Assembly: GCA_016946835.1 (NCBI GenBank)
Contig: JACVTC010000004.1
Coordinates: 1,450,001-1,514,000, forward strand
Length of the DNA stretch: 64,000 nucleotides
Direction: 5' to 3'
From: Neocallimastix lanati (nom. inval.)
Taxonomy: Eukaryota > Neocallimastigomycota > Neocallimastigomycetes > Neocallimastigales > Neocallimastigaceae
The translations under genes were made by a program, and so were the position numbers. Under the pieces are notes generated by a model that saw only the letters and a program-made list of their open reading frames with translations, was not told the origin of the DNA and ran no database searches. Numbering within the stretch: position 1 is the first letter of the stretch; every line of letters begins with the position of its first letter. Below are positions 1-11,497 of the stretch, one piece after another.

Positions 1-260
1 TTAAATAATAATAATGACAATAATAAAATACATATATATACGTTATTTAAAGAAAAATAAATAAATAAGATGTAAAAAAAAAAAAATATAAAATATAACA
101 TATAACCAAATAAATAATAAATAATAAATAAATAAATATAATATTTATATAAATGTATATATATATAAATATTGAATAGTTAATAATCTTAATATTTAAT
201 TTTATTATTTTATATAAGGACTATATATATAAGATTATTTATTATATATAAATTTAAATA

Positions 261-1835
261 TTAAATAAGGAATGTTAACTTACTGTTATTAGAATTTAAT
301 AAAGATTTATTTCTCTGAGGAGAATAATTAAATAAAATATTACTATTACTTCTATTTCTAATACTTTTATTATTTGTTGTATAATTTAAATTATATTTCC
401 TTAGAGAAGAAATATCATTATTGCTATCTATATTGGTACTATTTTGAATTTTTTGAGGGAAAGAAAAACGTCTATGATCCATTGATTGAATATTTTTAAT
501 ATTTTTATTGATATCCATTCGACCATAATTATTATTACCAGCATTATCAAAACTTTCATCATTATCACTACTAAAACTTTTATTTATGGTATCATTATTA
601 GTAGTAATATTTAATTGGTTTATGGCAGAATTAATAATACCATTATTGACTGTATTTAATTTATTATTATCAGAATTATTGTTTATTTTTGATGATGGAG
701 ATGAGGCGGATGATATTATAAAACTATTATTATTACCATTGTAGTTACTATTGGTATTGCTATCACTATTCCAATCAATATCTGAATTTGAACTTACAAC
801 GGTGATATCGGTATAAGGACTTGGGGGATAACTACTGGGTGGGGTAGGATAGGAATTGATATTAGAGGAGGAATCTGAAATAAGTCGTTGTAATTGACTA
901 TTGGTTTGTTTTAATTTTTCAATTTGTTGCTCTTGCTGTTTTTGCTTCTCAGTAAGGGAAACATTTTGAATTTTTAGGTTCATATTTTCCTGTTGAAGTT
1001 TTTTATTTTTCTCTTTTAACTCTTTTAGTTCAATTCGTAATAATTCCAATTCATTGGATTGCCATATTGATTCCCCATTGTTAAAAGTTTCATTTAATAA
1101 GAAATCAATATTTTCATTATTTTCATTATTTTTATTTGATTCATTCTTCTTATTATTATTTTTCGATTTTTCTTTTGAATTAGAATTATTTTCTTTCGTA
1201 TCAGATAATTTTGTCGTATTTGTTTTTTTATTATTTAATACTAATTTTGAAAAAGAAATTGCATCTTGAAGCATATTTTTACCATTAAGTTTTTGTGAAT
1301 TTTCTGATTTTCTTTGGTTTTCCGTCTTATTATTATATTTATGGGAAGAAGACAAAGTAGAAGATATACTATTACTACTGTCATTTTTCTTTGAATTTAA
1401 TGATTTACTATTATTTAGGTCGGAGGTTGAAGAACTATTAATAATGTCACTAGAAAAGGCAACTTTTTGTTTACTATGGGAATGACGATGATGTCTTTTT
1501 TTACTATCTGCTGTATAAGAAGAAGGTAAATCAACATTTGCTCTATTAAAACTTTGATTTAACATTTTATTTCCTTCTGCTAACATTTCATTAATTTTTT
1601 CTTGAAAGGCATCGAGCCTTGAAGATAATGTATCATTAAAATCAAAATCCTCCATTTCGAATAATAAATCCTTCTTATTTTCATAAGAAATACTTTTATT
1701 TTCTGTTTTTATTTCATTATGAGTTTTAAAAGTATTTTCATCAAACCATTCATTGTCACTTTCAGTTTCAAGTGACATTAATTCTTTAACTTTATTTCTT
1801 TTATATGTTTCTCTATCAATTTTTGATGTTTTCAT
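261..1835 (-). CDS. Uncharacterised Asn/Ser-rich coiled-coil protein
   Basis: I do not recognise this protein. It reads 524 residues from an ATG at 1835. The N-terminal part (about 1-110) is acidic and of mixed composition. A His/Lys-rich patch (KKRHHRHSHSK) lies near residue 115. A strong Leu-rich coiled coil spans about residues 260-325 and is followed by a Pro-rich patch (YPTPPSSYPPSPY). Most of the rest is low-complexity Asn/Ser. A good 5' splice site (GTAAGT on the - strand) sits at 278-283, six codons before the stop. The true end may therefore be in a second exon: an acceptor at 221-222 would add only a few residues and stop at 210-212. The start is the first ATG after an A-tract leader (T run at 1861-1886 on +). 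A scaffold role is only a guess from the coiled coil. Confidence 0.7.
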   Translation of the reverse strand: MKTSKIDRETYKRNKVKELMSLETESDNEWFDENTFKTHNEIKTENKSISYENKKDLLFEMEDFDFNDTLSSRLDAFQEKINEMLAEGNKMLNQSFNRANVDLPSSYTADSKKRHHRHSHSKQKVAFSSDIINSSSTSDLNNSKSLNSKKNDSSNSISSTLSSSHKYNNKTENQRKSENSQKLNGKNMLQDAISFSKLVLNNKKTNTTKLSDTKENNSNSKEKSKNNNKKNESNKNNENNENIDFLLNETFNNGESIWQSNELELLRIELKELKEKNKKLQQENMNLKIQNVSLTEKQKQQEQQIEKLKQTNSQLQRLISDSSSNINSYPTPPSSYPPSPYTDITVVSSNSDIDWNSDSNTNSNYNGNNNSFIISSASSPSSKINNNSDNNKLNTVNNGIINSAINQLNITTNNDTINKSFSSDNDESFDNAGNNNYGRMDINKNIKNIQSMDHRRFSFPQKIQNSTNIDSNNDISSLRKYNLNYTTNNKSIRNRSNSNILFNYSPQRNKSLLNSNNSKLTFLI

Positions 1836-2652
1836 TGATATTAGTTGAGTAGAATATCCCTTTTTTTTTTTTTTTTTTTTTTTTTTGTTATTATTTAACT
1901 TATTAATTTGTATATATATATATATATATTTATTTTATTTTATTTTATTTTATTTATTTATTTATTTATTTATTTTGATAAATTTTAAATAAATTTAAAT
2001 GTTGCCAATTTATTTATTATTTATATTTAGTTGATATTTATAATATTATAAAATGTTATAAGTAAACTGAATATATACTATTTTTCCTCCTATAAGAAAA
2101 AAAAAAAAAAAAAAAAAAAATTGAATTGTATCAATAATTAAATAATATACATATTTTTATTTATTAATTTTTTTTTTTTCTCAAGATAATTGTTTAAATT
2201 TAAAATTGAATATACAAATAGTGATAAATAATGTAAAAATACTTTTTATTTTTCTTAAGATATATACTTTTTATTTCTAAAAAAAATAAGATAAAATAAA
2301 ATAAAAAAAAAATTCACTACTCAGTATTGTATTTTCTATAAATATAAAATGTGTGTCTTTGGGAAATTACAGATTTTAGAAATTACTTCGTTTCTTTTTA
2401 CAAAATAAAGTTTAATATAAATTATCATTGAAAATAAGAAGATAAAATAATAAAATAAAATATATATAAAGAAGTATTTATATATGACTATGACAAGATA
2501 TATTTTAACATATATTATTTAATAATTAATAATATATAATTATATAGGGTAAAGTACAATTCAAATTATTTTTTTTATTTTAATAAGTTTATATATATTA
2601 CTACATAATTTTAAAAAAGAATATATATAAAATAGTATTTATATATATATCT

Positions 2653-2780
2653 TATTTATTTATTATTTATTATTTATTATTTATTATTTATTATTTATTA
2701 TTTATTATTTATTATTTATTATTTATTTTTTATTTTTTATTTTTATTATTTATTATTTATTATGTATTATTTATTATTTA
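2653..2780. repeat. TTATTTA heptamer array
   Basis: Tandem TTATTTA units with some degeneration near the right end. This is the reverse complement of the AATAAAT array at 3281-3455. Confidence 0.8.
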
Positions 2781-2784
2781 TTTA

Positions 2785-2840
2785 CAAATCACTACCAATA
2801 AAAAATAATTAATTAATTATTTTTTTTTGGTAGTGATTTG
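2785..2840. repeat. 56-bp near-perfect palindrome
   Basis: The arms CAAATCACTACCA (2785-2797) and TGGTAGTGATTTG (2828-2840) are exact reverse complements. The 30-bp spacer is itself nearly self-complementary around a central AATTAATTAATT. The whole could fold into one long hairpin or a cruciform. The arms carry G/C bases that are otherwise scarce here. Confidence 0.8.
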
Positions 2841-3280
2841 CATATTAAAAATTTATATGAAAAATTATTTATTCATTTATTCATTTATTAATATAATTAT
2901 ATAATATTAACAGATGCTCTAATTTTTTTCTTATCAAATTCTACATATTAATATTATTAATAATAATAAATGACTGTACAATTAAAATAAATATAAAATA
3001 AAATTAAATAGAATATATTTATTCAATTTTTTATATTAAATTTTTTTATTCATTAATAAAATTTTAATTAAATCAAAATATACTTTATTTTTAACTTATA
3101 ATTTATATAATTTGCTGAATAGAATATACCAATGAAATTGAAAAATGACTTTCATTTCAAATTATGATAACATAAATCCTAAAATTTATAATTCATGAGG
3201 CAATTATTAAAATAATTTTAATTATTAATAAAATTTTTTTTTTTTTTTTGGTAAAAAATTGTTAAAAATAATAAATAATA

Positions 3281-3455
3281 ATAAATAATAAATAATAAAT
3301 AATAAATAATAAATAATAAATAATAAATAATAAATAATAAATAATAAATAATAAATAATAAATAATAAATAATAAATAATAAATAATAAATAATAAATAA
3401 TAAATAATAAATAATAAATAATAAATAATAAATAATAAATAATAAATAATAAATA
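3281..3455. repeat. AATAAAT heptamer array
   Basis: About 25 tandem copies of the seven-base unit AATAAAT, almost free of errors, grading at the right end into AATAATTAAT units. Confidence 0.85.
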
Positions 3456-3733
3456 ATAATAATTAATAATAATAATTAATAATAATAATTAATAATTAAT
3501 AAGAGTATTTATTAATAAATAGTTTTTATCTTAATAATACTTTATAATAATTTGTAAAAATTTATTCATTTTTATAATTCAATATATATGTTCTTAATGC
3601 GTTTATTGTATTGAAAAAAAAAGCATATATATATCAATATCTTTTAAATTATTAAATAAAGCATTTATCAAATATCAATTTATAAATGAAAATCTATTTC
3701 ATAAAATATAAATTAATTCTTATTTCAACACAC

Positions 3734-3764
<31 letters not shown>

Positions 3765-4443
3765 CTTTAAAAATAACCCTATATAAAATTATTTTTATCT
3801 ATAATAAAATTATATTATTTGATTAATATAACGAATTTTAGTTATGAATTATATATATTATTTTATTTAAATTTATTTAAATTCAATATACATATAAAGA
3901 AATTTGTAAAAAAAAAAAAAAAAAAAAGAATATTTATATTTTTATTATTATGTATTGTTTTTCAATATAGTATTATAATTTTATTTTGATGTATAAGTTA
4001 TAATAATATATATATATTTTTTATTATAATGTTTGTTTAGTATTTAATATAGGATAATTTATTGTATGATATGTTTATATATATTGATAAAGTTATTCAA
4101 TGAAATTGAGATTAAAAATAATATTTATTAAAGAAAATAATAATAAATAAAATAATTATAAATTATTAATAAATTATAAATAATTATTATATTTGAAAAT
4201 ATAAAAATAAAAAATATTTTAAGAGATAATATATAATTGATATAATTATTATACATATATAAAACAATTTTTTTTTTTAAAGAAAGTTATATTAATAGTT
4301 TTTTTTTTTTGAAATGATAGATGAATAAATAAAGTATTATATAAAAGTTTTTGTTTGTAGATTCATAGTTATATATATAAATATTTTAATGGATATAAAT
4401 CCATTTATAATAAGATATTTTCTAATATAACATATATATTTAT

Positions 4444-4446
<3 letters not shown>

Positions 4447-4492
<46 letters not shown>
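4447..4492. repeat. Poly(T) tract, 46 nt
   Basis: Uninterrupted T run on the + strand about 500 bp downstream of the ankyrin gene's stop. No LINE 3' UTR sequence is recognisable beside it, so I treat it as a plain homopolymer. Confidence 0.8.
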
Positions 4493-4493
<1 letters not shown>

Positions 4494-4790
4494 ATTTTTC
4501 TTATTTCAAAACAAACTTTTTTGAAATTTATGGTAAATAAAAATCATATATAATTAATAATTAAAAAAAAAAAAAATAAAAAAATAAAAAAATTATAATA
4601 ATATAATAAATATTTATTATGATTTTTCATAATAAATAATGTGCTTTATTATATGTATAAACCAAATCATTATTATAATAATTAAAAGATTTCATTAATA
4701 ATATTATTATTGGATATAAAGATAGTTTCTTTTGATATATTAGTTTCTTTCTTTTCCTTTCATTCTAATGAGAAATATCGAAGAAAAAAG

Positions 4791-4829
<39 letters not shown>

Positions 4830-4988
4830 TTTAATTAAAAATATCATAGAAAAAAAATTTTTTTTTTTTTATTTTACTTTACTTTGATTTACTTTATTAT
4901 TCTTTTATTTTACTTTTTGTTTACTTTTCCTTTCATTTACTTTTACTTTTTATTAAAATTATTATTATTATTATCATTACTTTTCCTT

Positions 4989-7379
4989 TTAAAGATATCG
5001 TACAATTTCCATATGATCATATTTAAAAGCTAAAGATTTTGCAGTTTCACCATTTTGATTATTAATTCGTTTACTGGCTCCACGGTTTACTAAATTAATA
5101 ACTACATCAAGATATCCATTTTGAGAGGCATACATTAAGGAAGTAAATCCAGCTTTATTTTGATCATTAATTAAGGCACCCTTTGATAATAAATAGAATA
5201 GAATAGTTTTATGACCTTGTTTAGCCGCTAACATTAAGGGGGAATTACCTTCGATATCTTTTTCATTAATATCTGAACCATGATCAATTAAATATTTAAC
5301 GATTTCTAAATGTCCATACTTTGAAGCCAATTGAAGCGGAGTCATTTCTTTACCATTTCTCTTAGTAATTGTCATTCCACCATCTTCCATTAAAAATTTA
5401 ACTACATCACTATGTCCATATTTACAAGCAAGTTGTAAGGCATCCTTTTTATGATAATTATTAGTATTATTATTCATGGAAAAAAGATCTGCACCATGTT
5501 TATATAAAAATTGAACAATGGGAAGATGACCGTATTTACAAGCATACAGAATAGCGGTTTTCTTATTTTTACATTTTTCATGAATATTTACTCCATGAGT
5601 ATATAAAAATTTTACAATATCTAAATGTCCACCATAACTAGCTAAAATTAATGGATTCTCACCTTGTTTATTTTTACAATTCAATTTTGTACCTCGTTCA
5701 TAAAGATATTTAATGATATCCAAATGACCATATTGTGCGGCTGCCATTAATGCCATCTCTCTCGTCTTTGATTTTTTCATTATTTTCGTTTTAGATTGTT
5801 GATAGAGATATTCCATGATATTTTTATATCCCATTTGAGAGGCATAGACAAGGGCATTTTTACCTGAACAATCTGTTATATCAATTTTAGCTCCATGCTT
5901 CACTAAATATTGTACAGTTGAAAAATGACCATGTTGAGCGGCTAACATTAAAGCCGTCATTTTCTTTTTATTCTTCTTATGAATACTTAACCCCCGTTTA
6001 TGAAGGTATTGTAGTACATTGAGATGACCATACTCAGCAGCAATCATTAAAGCATTACAACCTTGATCATTCTTTTCTGAGATGATAGCTTCTTGATCAC
6101 AGAGATATTGAACAATTTCTATATGACCATTTTGGGCAGCAAACATTAAGGCTGACCATCCATATTTATCTTTACCAAAAATTTTTTGGAATTTTGCTTT
6201 TATTCGTGAGAAAGTATTGTGTTTACCATGACTACTGCTAGTATTAGTTGTAGTAGTATTAGTATTAGTAGTAGTAGTAGTAGTAGTAGTAAAATTGGTA
6301 GTAGTTGAAGTAGAAGTAGTTATATTTGTATTAGTATTTATAATTGTATTAATATCATTCTCTTCATGGAAAAATTTTTTACTTTTTATGTTAATATTTG
6401 CTCCATGATTTAATAGATATTTAACAATAGAAAGATGGCCATTTTGAGAAGCAAACATTAAAGGGGTATAACCAATAGAATTGAATTTATTTACATTAGC
6501 TTTTTTATCCACTAAAAATTTAACAATTTCGAAAAATCCTTCTTTTGATGCAATAACTAACGAAGTATTTCCCTCCTGATCTTTTCTATTAATGTAAACG
6601 CCATTATTAACAAGATACTTAACCACATTTACTCTGTTATATTTCGTAATTTTTGGTAATACACTATACTTATTATAGAGTTGAAGAAGTGGTATATTGA
6701 AACTATAAAGTATAATATCACACATAATATCAATATTCCAATGATTAATGGCTTGCTCTACCATATTTTTAGTAATTTTTAATTGAAGTTTATTTTTATC
6801 TATCCAAAGAATTAAATCTTGAGGACTCATTCCTCTCCTTGATTTTGAAGCCATCAAACCTTCCATAATAAATTTTTTATTAAAAGAATATTGCTCAAAT
6901 ATAATTTTTAAAAATTCTGAATGACCATCTTCAATAATATAACTTAAAAGGCAACTTCCTTCTTTATTTTTATAATTAATATCAATTCCATGGTGAATAA
7001 GATATAGTAATATTTTTCTATTTAATATTTTATTTTGATAGAGATAAAATAAAACATTTTCTTTATTACTATTACAATAATTGATATTTGCTCCTCGTTT
7101 TAATAAGATATCCGTAATATAAAAATTATTTTTTTCTAACGATAAGAATAATGGAATTTTATTCCTATTAAATTCATAATTTACATTTTCATACTGATTA
7201 ATTAGAAATTTAATAATTTCATTGTTGCTATTATGTTCTATAGAATAGGTTAACACATCAAATGAGCTATCATTAATTTTATTATTAATAGATATATTAT
7301 TGTAATAGAAGTATGTTTTAAAATCATTAATTGAATTTCCTTCAATTAATAATTTCATTAAGATTTTTTCTTCATTCAT
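4989..7379 (-). CDS. Ankyrin-repeat protein
   Basis: A 796-residue protein read from a single exon, starting at the ATG at 7379. It is built almost wholly of ~33-residue ankyrin repeats with the usual signature (G-x-T/S-x-L-x-x-A-x-x-x-G-H-x-x-I/V-V-x-x-L), for example GYTPLMFASQNGHLSIVKYL near residue 305. The repeats in the first ~230 residues are more degenerate. A Thr/Asn-rich low-complexity insert lies at about residues 345-385 and separates two blocks of repeats. No transmembrane, kinase or F-box segment is visible. Ankyrin arrays bind other proteins; the partner cannot be predicted. Large ankyrin proteins of this style are common in AT-rich fungal and protist genomes. The frame runs unbroken to its stop, so the gene looks intact. 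Confidence 0.92.
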   Translation of the reverse strand: MNEEKILMKLLIEGNSINDFKTYFYYNNISINNKINDSSFDVLTYSIEHNSNNEIIKFLINQYENVNYEFNRNKIPLFLSLEKNNFYITDILLKRGANINYCNSNKENVLFYLYQNKILNRKILLYLIHHGIDINYKNKEGSCLLSYIIEDGHSEFLKIIFEQYSFNKKFIMEGLMASKSRRGMSPQDLILWIDKNKLQLKITKNMVEQAINHWNIDIMCDIILYSFNIPLLQLYNKYSVLPKITKYNRVNVVKYLVNNGVYINRKDQEGNTSLVIASKEGFFEIVKFLVDKKANVNKFNSIGYTPLMFASQNGHLSIVKYLLNHGANINIKSKKFFHEENDINTIINTNTNITTSTSTTTNFTTTTTTTTNTNTTTTNTSSSHGKHNTFSRIKAKFQKIFGKDKYGWSALMFAAQNGHIEIVQYLCDQEAIISEKNDQGCNALMIAAEYGHLNVLQYLHKRGLSIHKKNKKKMTALMLAAQHGHFSTVQYLVKHGAKIDITDCSGKNALVYASQMGYKNIMEYLYQQSKTKIMKKSKTREMALMAAAQYGHLDIIKYLYERGTKLNCKNKQGENPLILASYGGHLDIVKFLYTHGVNIHEKCKNKKTAILYACKYGHLPIVQFLYKHGADLFSMNNNTNNYHKKDALQLACKYGHSDVVKFLMEDGGMTITKRNGKEMTPLQLASKYGHLEIVKYLIDHGSDINEKDIEGNSPLMLAAKQGHKTILFYLLSKGALINDQNKAGFTSLMYASQNGYLDVVINLVNRGASKRINNQNGETAKSLAFKYDHMEIVRYL

Positions 7380-8094
7380 TTTGGTAAGGATTAATTTATT
7401 ATAATTATTATGATGATTTAAATTATATAATTATTGTTTAAATTACTTATTATAATATATTAAAAAAAAAAGGATGGTTTATAAAAATATAAAAAAATAA
7501 AAATAAAAATAAAAATTAAAAGTTTATTATAATATTGAATATCAAAATTTTATCATTTTTAATTCATTATTAATACTATAATTAAAAAAATATTTTTTGT
7601 ATCGATAATTTGATAATTCAATTTAAAAATCTATTAAAAAAAAAAAAGTTTTGATTTTTGAATTATTATTATTTTTTTTTCTATCTTTGAAATATATATA
7701 TTTAGTATATACTTTATTATATACTTTATATACTTTAAATATATAAAGTATATAAATAAATTTATTAAATAAACTTTTTTTTTTGATATACTTTTTGATA
7801 TACTATTTAATTATTTTGTTTAAGATTATTAATTATTTATAAAGTAATTTTAATATACAATTTCACATTTTTTATTTTTACAGAAAATTTCATTTCATCT
7901 TTTATATAATTTATATCTTTTCTTTAATTGTTATTTATTTTTAGTTCTTGTATAAAGAAATATAAATTAATAGGAATAAAAGTATTTTTTATTTAACTAT
8001 TGCTACTAATAGTTGTTAGAATAAATAAAATATTATATTATTAATATTTTAATTTTATATATATCAATTGTTAATAATAACAACAACAATAATT

Positions 8095-8171
<77 letters not shown>

Positions 8172-10945
8172 TAATAATAATAAATAATATTAATAAATAA
8201 TAATAATAATAATAATAATTTTTTTTTTAAATTTTAAAAATTGGAAATATATAAGAAAATATTTTTTTTTCAAATGTAAATATTATTATTTTATATTTAA
8301 TTATCTAATATTATAATTAAATAATTAAATAAATGTTTTATAATTTTAATAATTAACAATACGAAGTTAAATAATTATATATTAAAGTTGATTTATATTA
8401 TATATTAGAATAAAAACAAATAAATATTATTTTTTAGTAATAAAAATAAATTCTTTTTTTTTTTTTATTTTAATATATTTGAATAAAATTAAAATAAATT
8501 TAATAGTTAAATTAATAATAAAATATAATTAAAATAAAATAAAAGAATTGTGCTTATGGTATATGAAATAAAAATTTAAAAATTTAATTATATATGTATT
8601 ATATATTTATATATAATATATAAATAAAAATAAAAAGTTTAAAATTTCATATTAACCAATAATTTTGTGTGATTTTTTTTTTATAAAAATGACTTTGAGA
8701 TAATAAAAAGTTAAAAGGAATTCAGTTACTTATTTAATATAGAATATACATATTATATTATAATCTATTCATTACTAATTTAATATAGAGTATATATATA
8801 TTATTATATTATAATCTATTCAATATTGAATTAAAGGATAAGACCTAAATATTGTTTTTTTTTTTATTTATTTATTTTTATTATATATTAAATTATAAAA
8901 ATTAAAATATATAATCTTCTAAAATTAAAAGAGAAAAAAAAAATTAACTATTTTCATATAGACTTCTTTTTTTTTTCATTTTTTATTATTATTAATTCTA
9001 AAAAAAAAAAAAAAAAAAAATTAGAATATAATATATATAATAATTATAATTAAAAAAAATTATAGTAAAGAAAAAAAGAAAAATATAAATAGAATTTAAT
9101 ATGAATTTGGAACATTTTAAAATTTAATGAAATTCTAAATAAAGCTTAAAAATCATAAATATATATATATATAAAATAAAACCATGAAATAAAAAATTAT
9201 TGAATATATTATATATAAATATAAATATAATTTTTAATAAAGATTATTATAAAATTTTATTTATTATTTATTTTTTGTCATTTTTTTTTTTACAGAACAG
9301 TATATATAATTCAGTAAAATTTTAGGTTTTATATAGAATATAAATAAATTAATAAAAAAAAATATTAGTAAATTAAAGACAACTTTTCTTTTTAATTAGC
9401 TTTAATTTATTTTTTTTTCACTTAAACTTTAAATATAAAGTTAATCTTCAATAGAAAAATAAATTATAATAATAATTTGCTTATTTATATATATATTTTG
9501 ATGTCGTTTATTAACTTCAAATTAATAATTGATAGTGTCTTTTTGAATATTAAAATTTTAAAAATCAATATTGAAGTAATAGTTTTAAATTTTTAAACCA
9601 AATGCCTACTATAAAATTATAGTACAATTTTCATATAATTATCATTAACCATTAAATAATTTTCAAAGTAGTTCTATATATATTAAAAAATAAATAAATA
9701 AATAAAAAATGAATTTCCTTATTTTTTAGAAGTTAAAGATGATTCCTTTTTTAGAAATTTTTTATATTAGAAATTAATTAAAAAAAAATTTTTTTTATGA
9801 ACATTCTTTTAATTAACTGAAAACGTGCAATAATTTTACATATATAATTTAATATATATATATATATTTTTTTTTTGATGGCTTTCTCCAAATATAAATA
9901 ATATTATTAATAACAAGTAATAATAAATAATAAATAATTAAAAAATAAATATATAAAAAAAAATAAAAAACAAATAATCAAAATTAATCATCAATAATTA
10001 ATAATAAATGCTAAATATAAATAATAATAATAATCATGATAATAATTTTATGACAAATGATAAATAATAAATAATAAATGAAAATTAATGAATTGCAAAA
10101 AGATATTCCTGCTGAAATCTTCTCTAATTACAAATAATTTGTTAATACAGTTAAATCATAATTCATAATAAATTAAATGTATATTGTTAAAAAAAAAAAA
10201 AAAAAAAAAGATATGAATAAATTATTATAAAAATAAATAAATTTTTATTTAAATAGTTTTATTCATTCCTAATAATAAAATATATATTGGTGAAAAAAAA
10301 AATTTTTTTTATTTTTTTATTTTACTACATATTTTTATTAATTTAATACATATTTTTATTCATTAAGAGATTTAAATTACAGATATTTTTAAATATATTA
10401 TTATTATATATATATATAATTGAACAAATAATTTAATTATTATAAAAGGATTTTAATTAACGCCTTAATGGTATGCCATATAACACCTACAGTAATAACT
10501 ATTGGGGCATTATTAAAAGATGGATACCCATTATATATATGTGTCTCCATATATTTTTTATATTAAAGCATTGAACTGATATTAATAAAAGAAAAAAAAA
10601 AAAAGAAAGAAAATAATATTTTTTTCATAGAGGTCCATTTGATGCCAAACTGATTTCTAAAATAATAATATAATAATAAGAAGAAAAAGACCAATATTAA
10701 TAGATAATCCTGTTGCTATTGTTATTGTTGTTGTATAATTAATCTTGTTATTTTTTTTTTCTTTTAACTTCTGATATATCTCATATATAATTTTTTCGAT
10801 GAAATTTTATGATATTTTTTACTTGTTTTTTTTTTTTTTTTTTAATAATAAGTCCATCACAAAATTTATTTAAATGAATTGATTTAACTAATTTTTATGT
10901 ATATAATAAAGTCTAATAATAAATGAAATAAAAATTATTCAATTT
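7380..10945. other. Intergenic region, A/T-rich, no clear gene
   Basis: About 3.6 kb upstream of the ankyrin gene. It holds an AAT array (8095-8210) and a tandem duplication of about 45 bp (copies near 8727-8775 and 8779-8824, both ending ATTATATTATAATCTATTCA). A slightly less AT-rich patch at 10440-10740 has short open segments on both strands that I cannot assign. Confidence 0.6.
8095..8210. repeat. AAT trinucleotide array
   Basis: Mostly uninterrupted AAT units with two TAAAT interruptions toward the right end. Confidence 0.85.
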
Positions 10946-11280
10946 CTTTTTTTTAATAGACTAGGAATAAATTTAATCTAATAATATTTAGATCCTAGTA
11001 AAAATGTATAGTAAAGAACTAAACTAAGGACAAAGGAAACTAGAATACGAGTTTTAAAGTAGAAAGATACGTCGCAATTGGATAAAAATTTAAAGAAAGA
11101 GCAAAAGAGTAAATTTTTTAATTATTTTAATATTCATCTTAGCAATAATTGACTCTAAATTCAATGCTTCATTGAAAGGTATTCCAAGATATGCATATTG
11201 ATTAGTGCTTGGTAGATGGTTCATGCCTAAATTAAATGTAAGATTTTCACAATTTCCTTAATTTTTTTTTAATAGCAGCA
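10946..11280 (-). pseudogene. LINE fragment: 3' tail fused to C-terminal RT region
   Basis: The left edge carries a T run, then TAGACTAGGAATAAA, matching the 3' tail of the LINE copy at 20335. From about 11018 to 11280 the sequence closely follows 21572-21810 of that copy, the region after the reverse-transcriptase palm. The zinc-knuckle and C-terminal parts that should lie between are missing, so this is an internally deleted relic. The frame is broken in places and no long ORF remains. Confidence 0.75.
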
Positions 11281-11497
11281 TTATTGCGAACTTTAACTTT
11301 TTTATTTATTCATTCATTAAATACATATATATTTTTTAAAAAGAAACACAAAATTAATAAAAAAACATCATTTATCCAATTGAATATAAATTAATTTTTT
11401 AATTAGTGTATTGTGAAATTATAGTAATATTCAAAATGAAGTGTATAAATAAATTCAGAATAAAGTATATGTGCAAAGATCCTCACCTCCTGATTAC

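Larger units (their letters stand above)
1836..4988. other. Intergenic region, A/T-only with simple repeats
   Basis: About 3.1 kb between two - strand genes. It holds homopolymer runs, TTATTTA-type heptamer arrays, a 56-bp palindrome (2785-2840) and a 46-nt T run (4447-4492). I see no convincing coding exon on either strand. The promoter of the coiled-coil gene and the 3' end of the ankyrin gene must lie here, but no recognisable motif marks them. Confidence 0.7.

Noticed and set aside
10469-10567. + strand ORF MVCHITPTVITIG...
   Set aside because: 33 codons with no neighbours in frame; the opposite strand is equally open, so strand and coding status are undecided.
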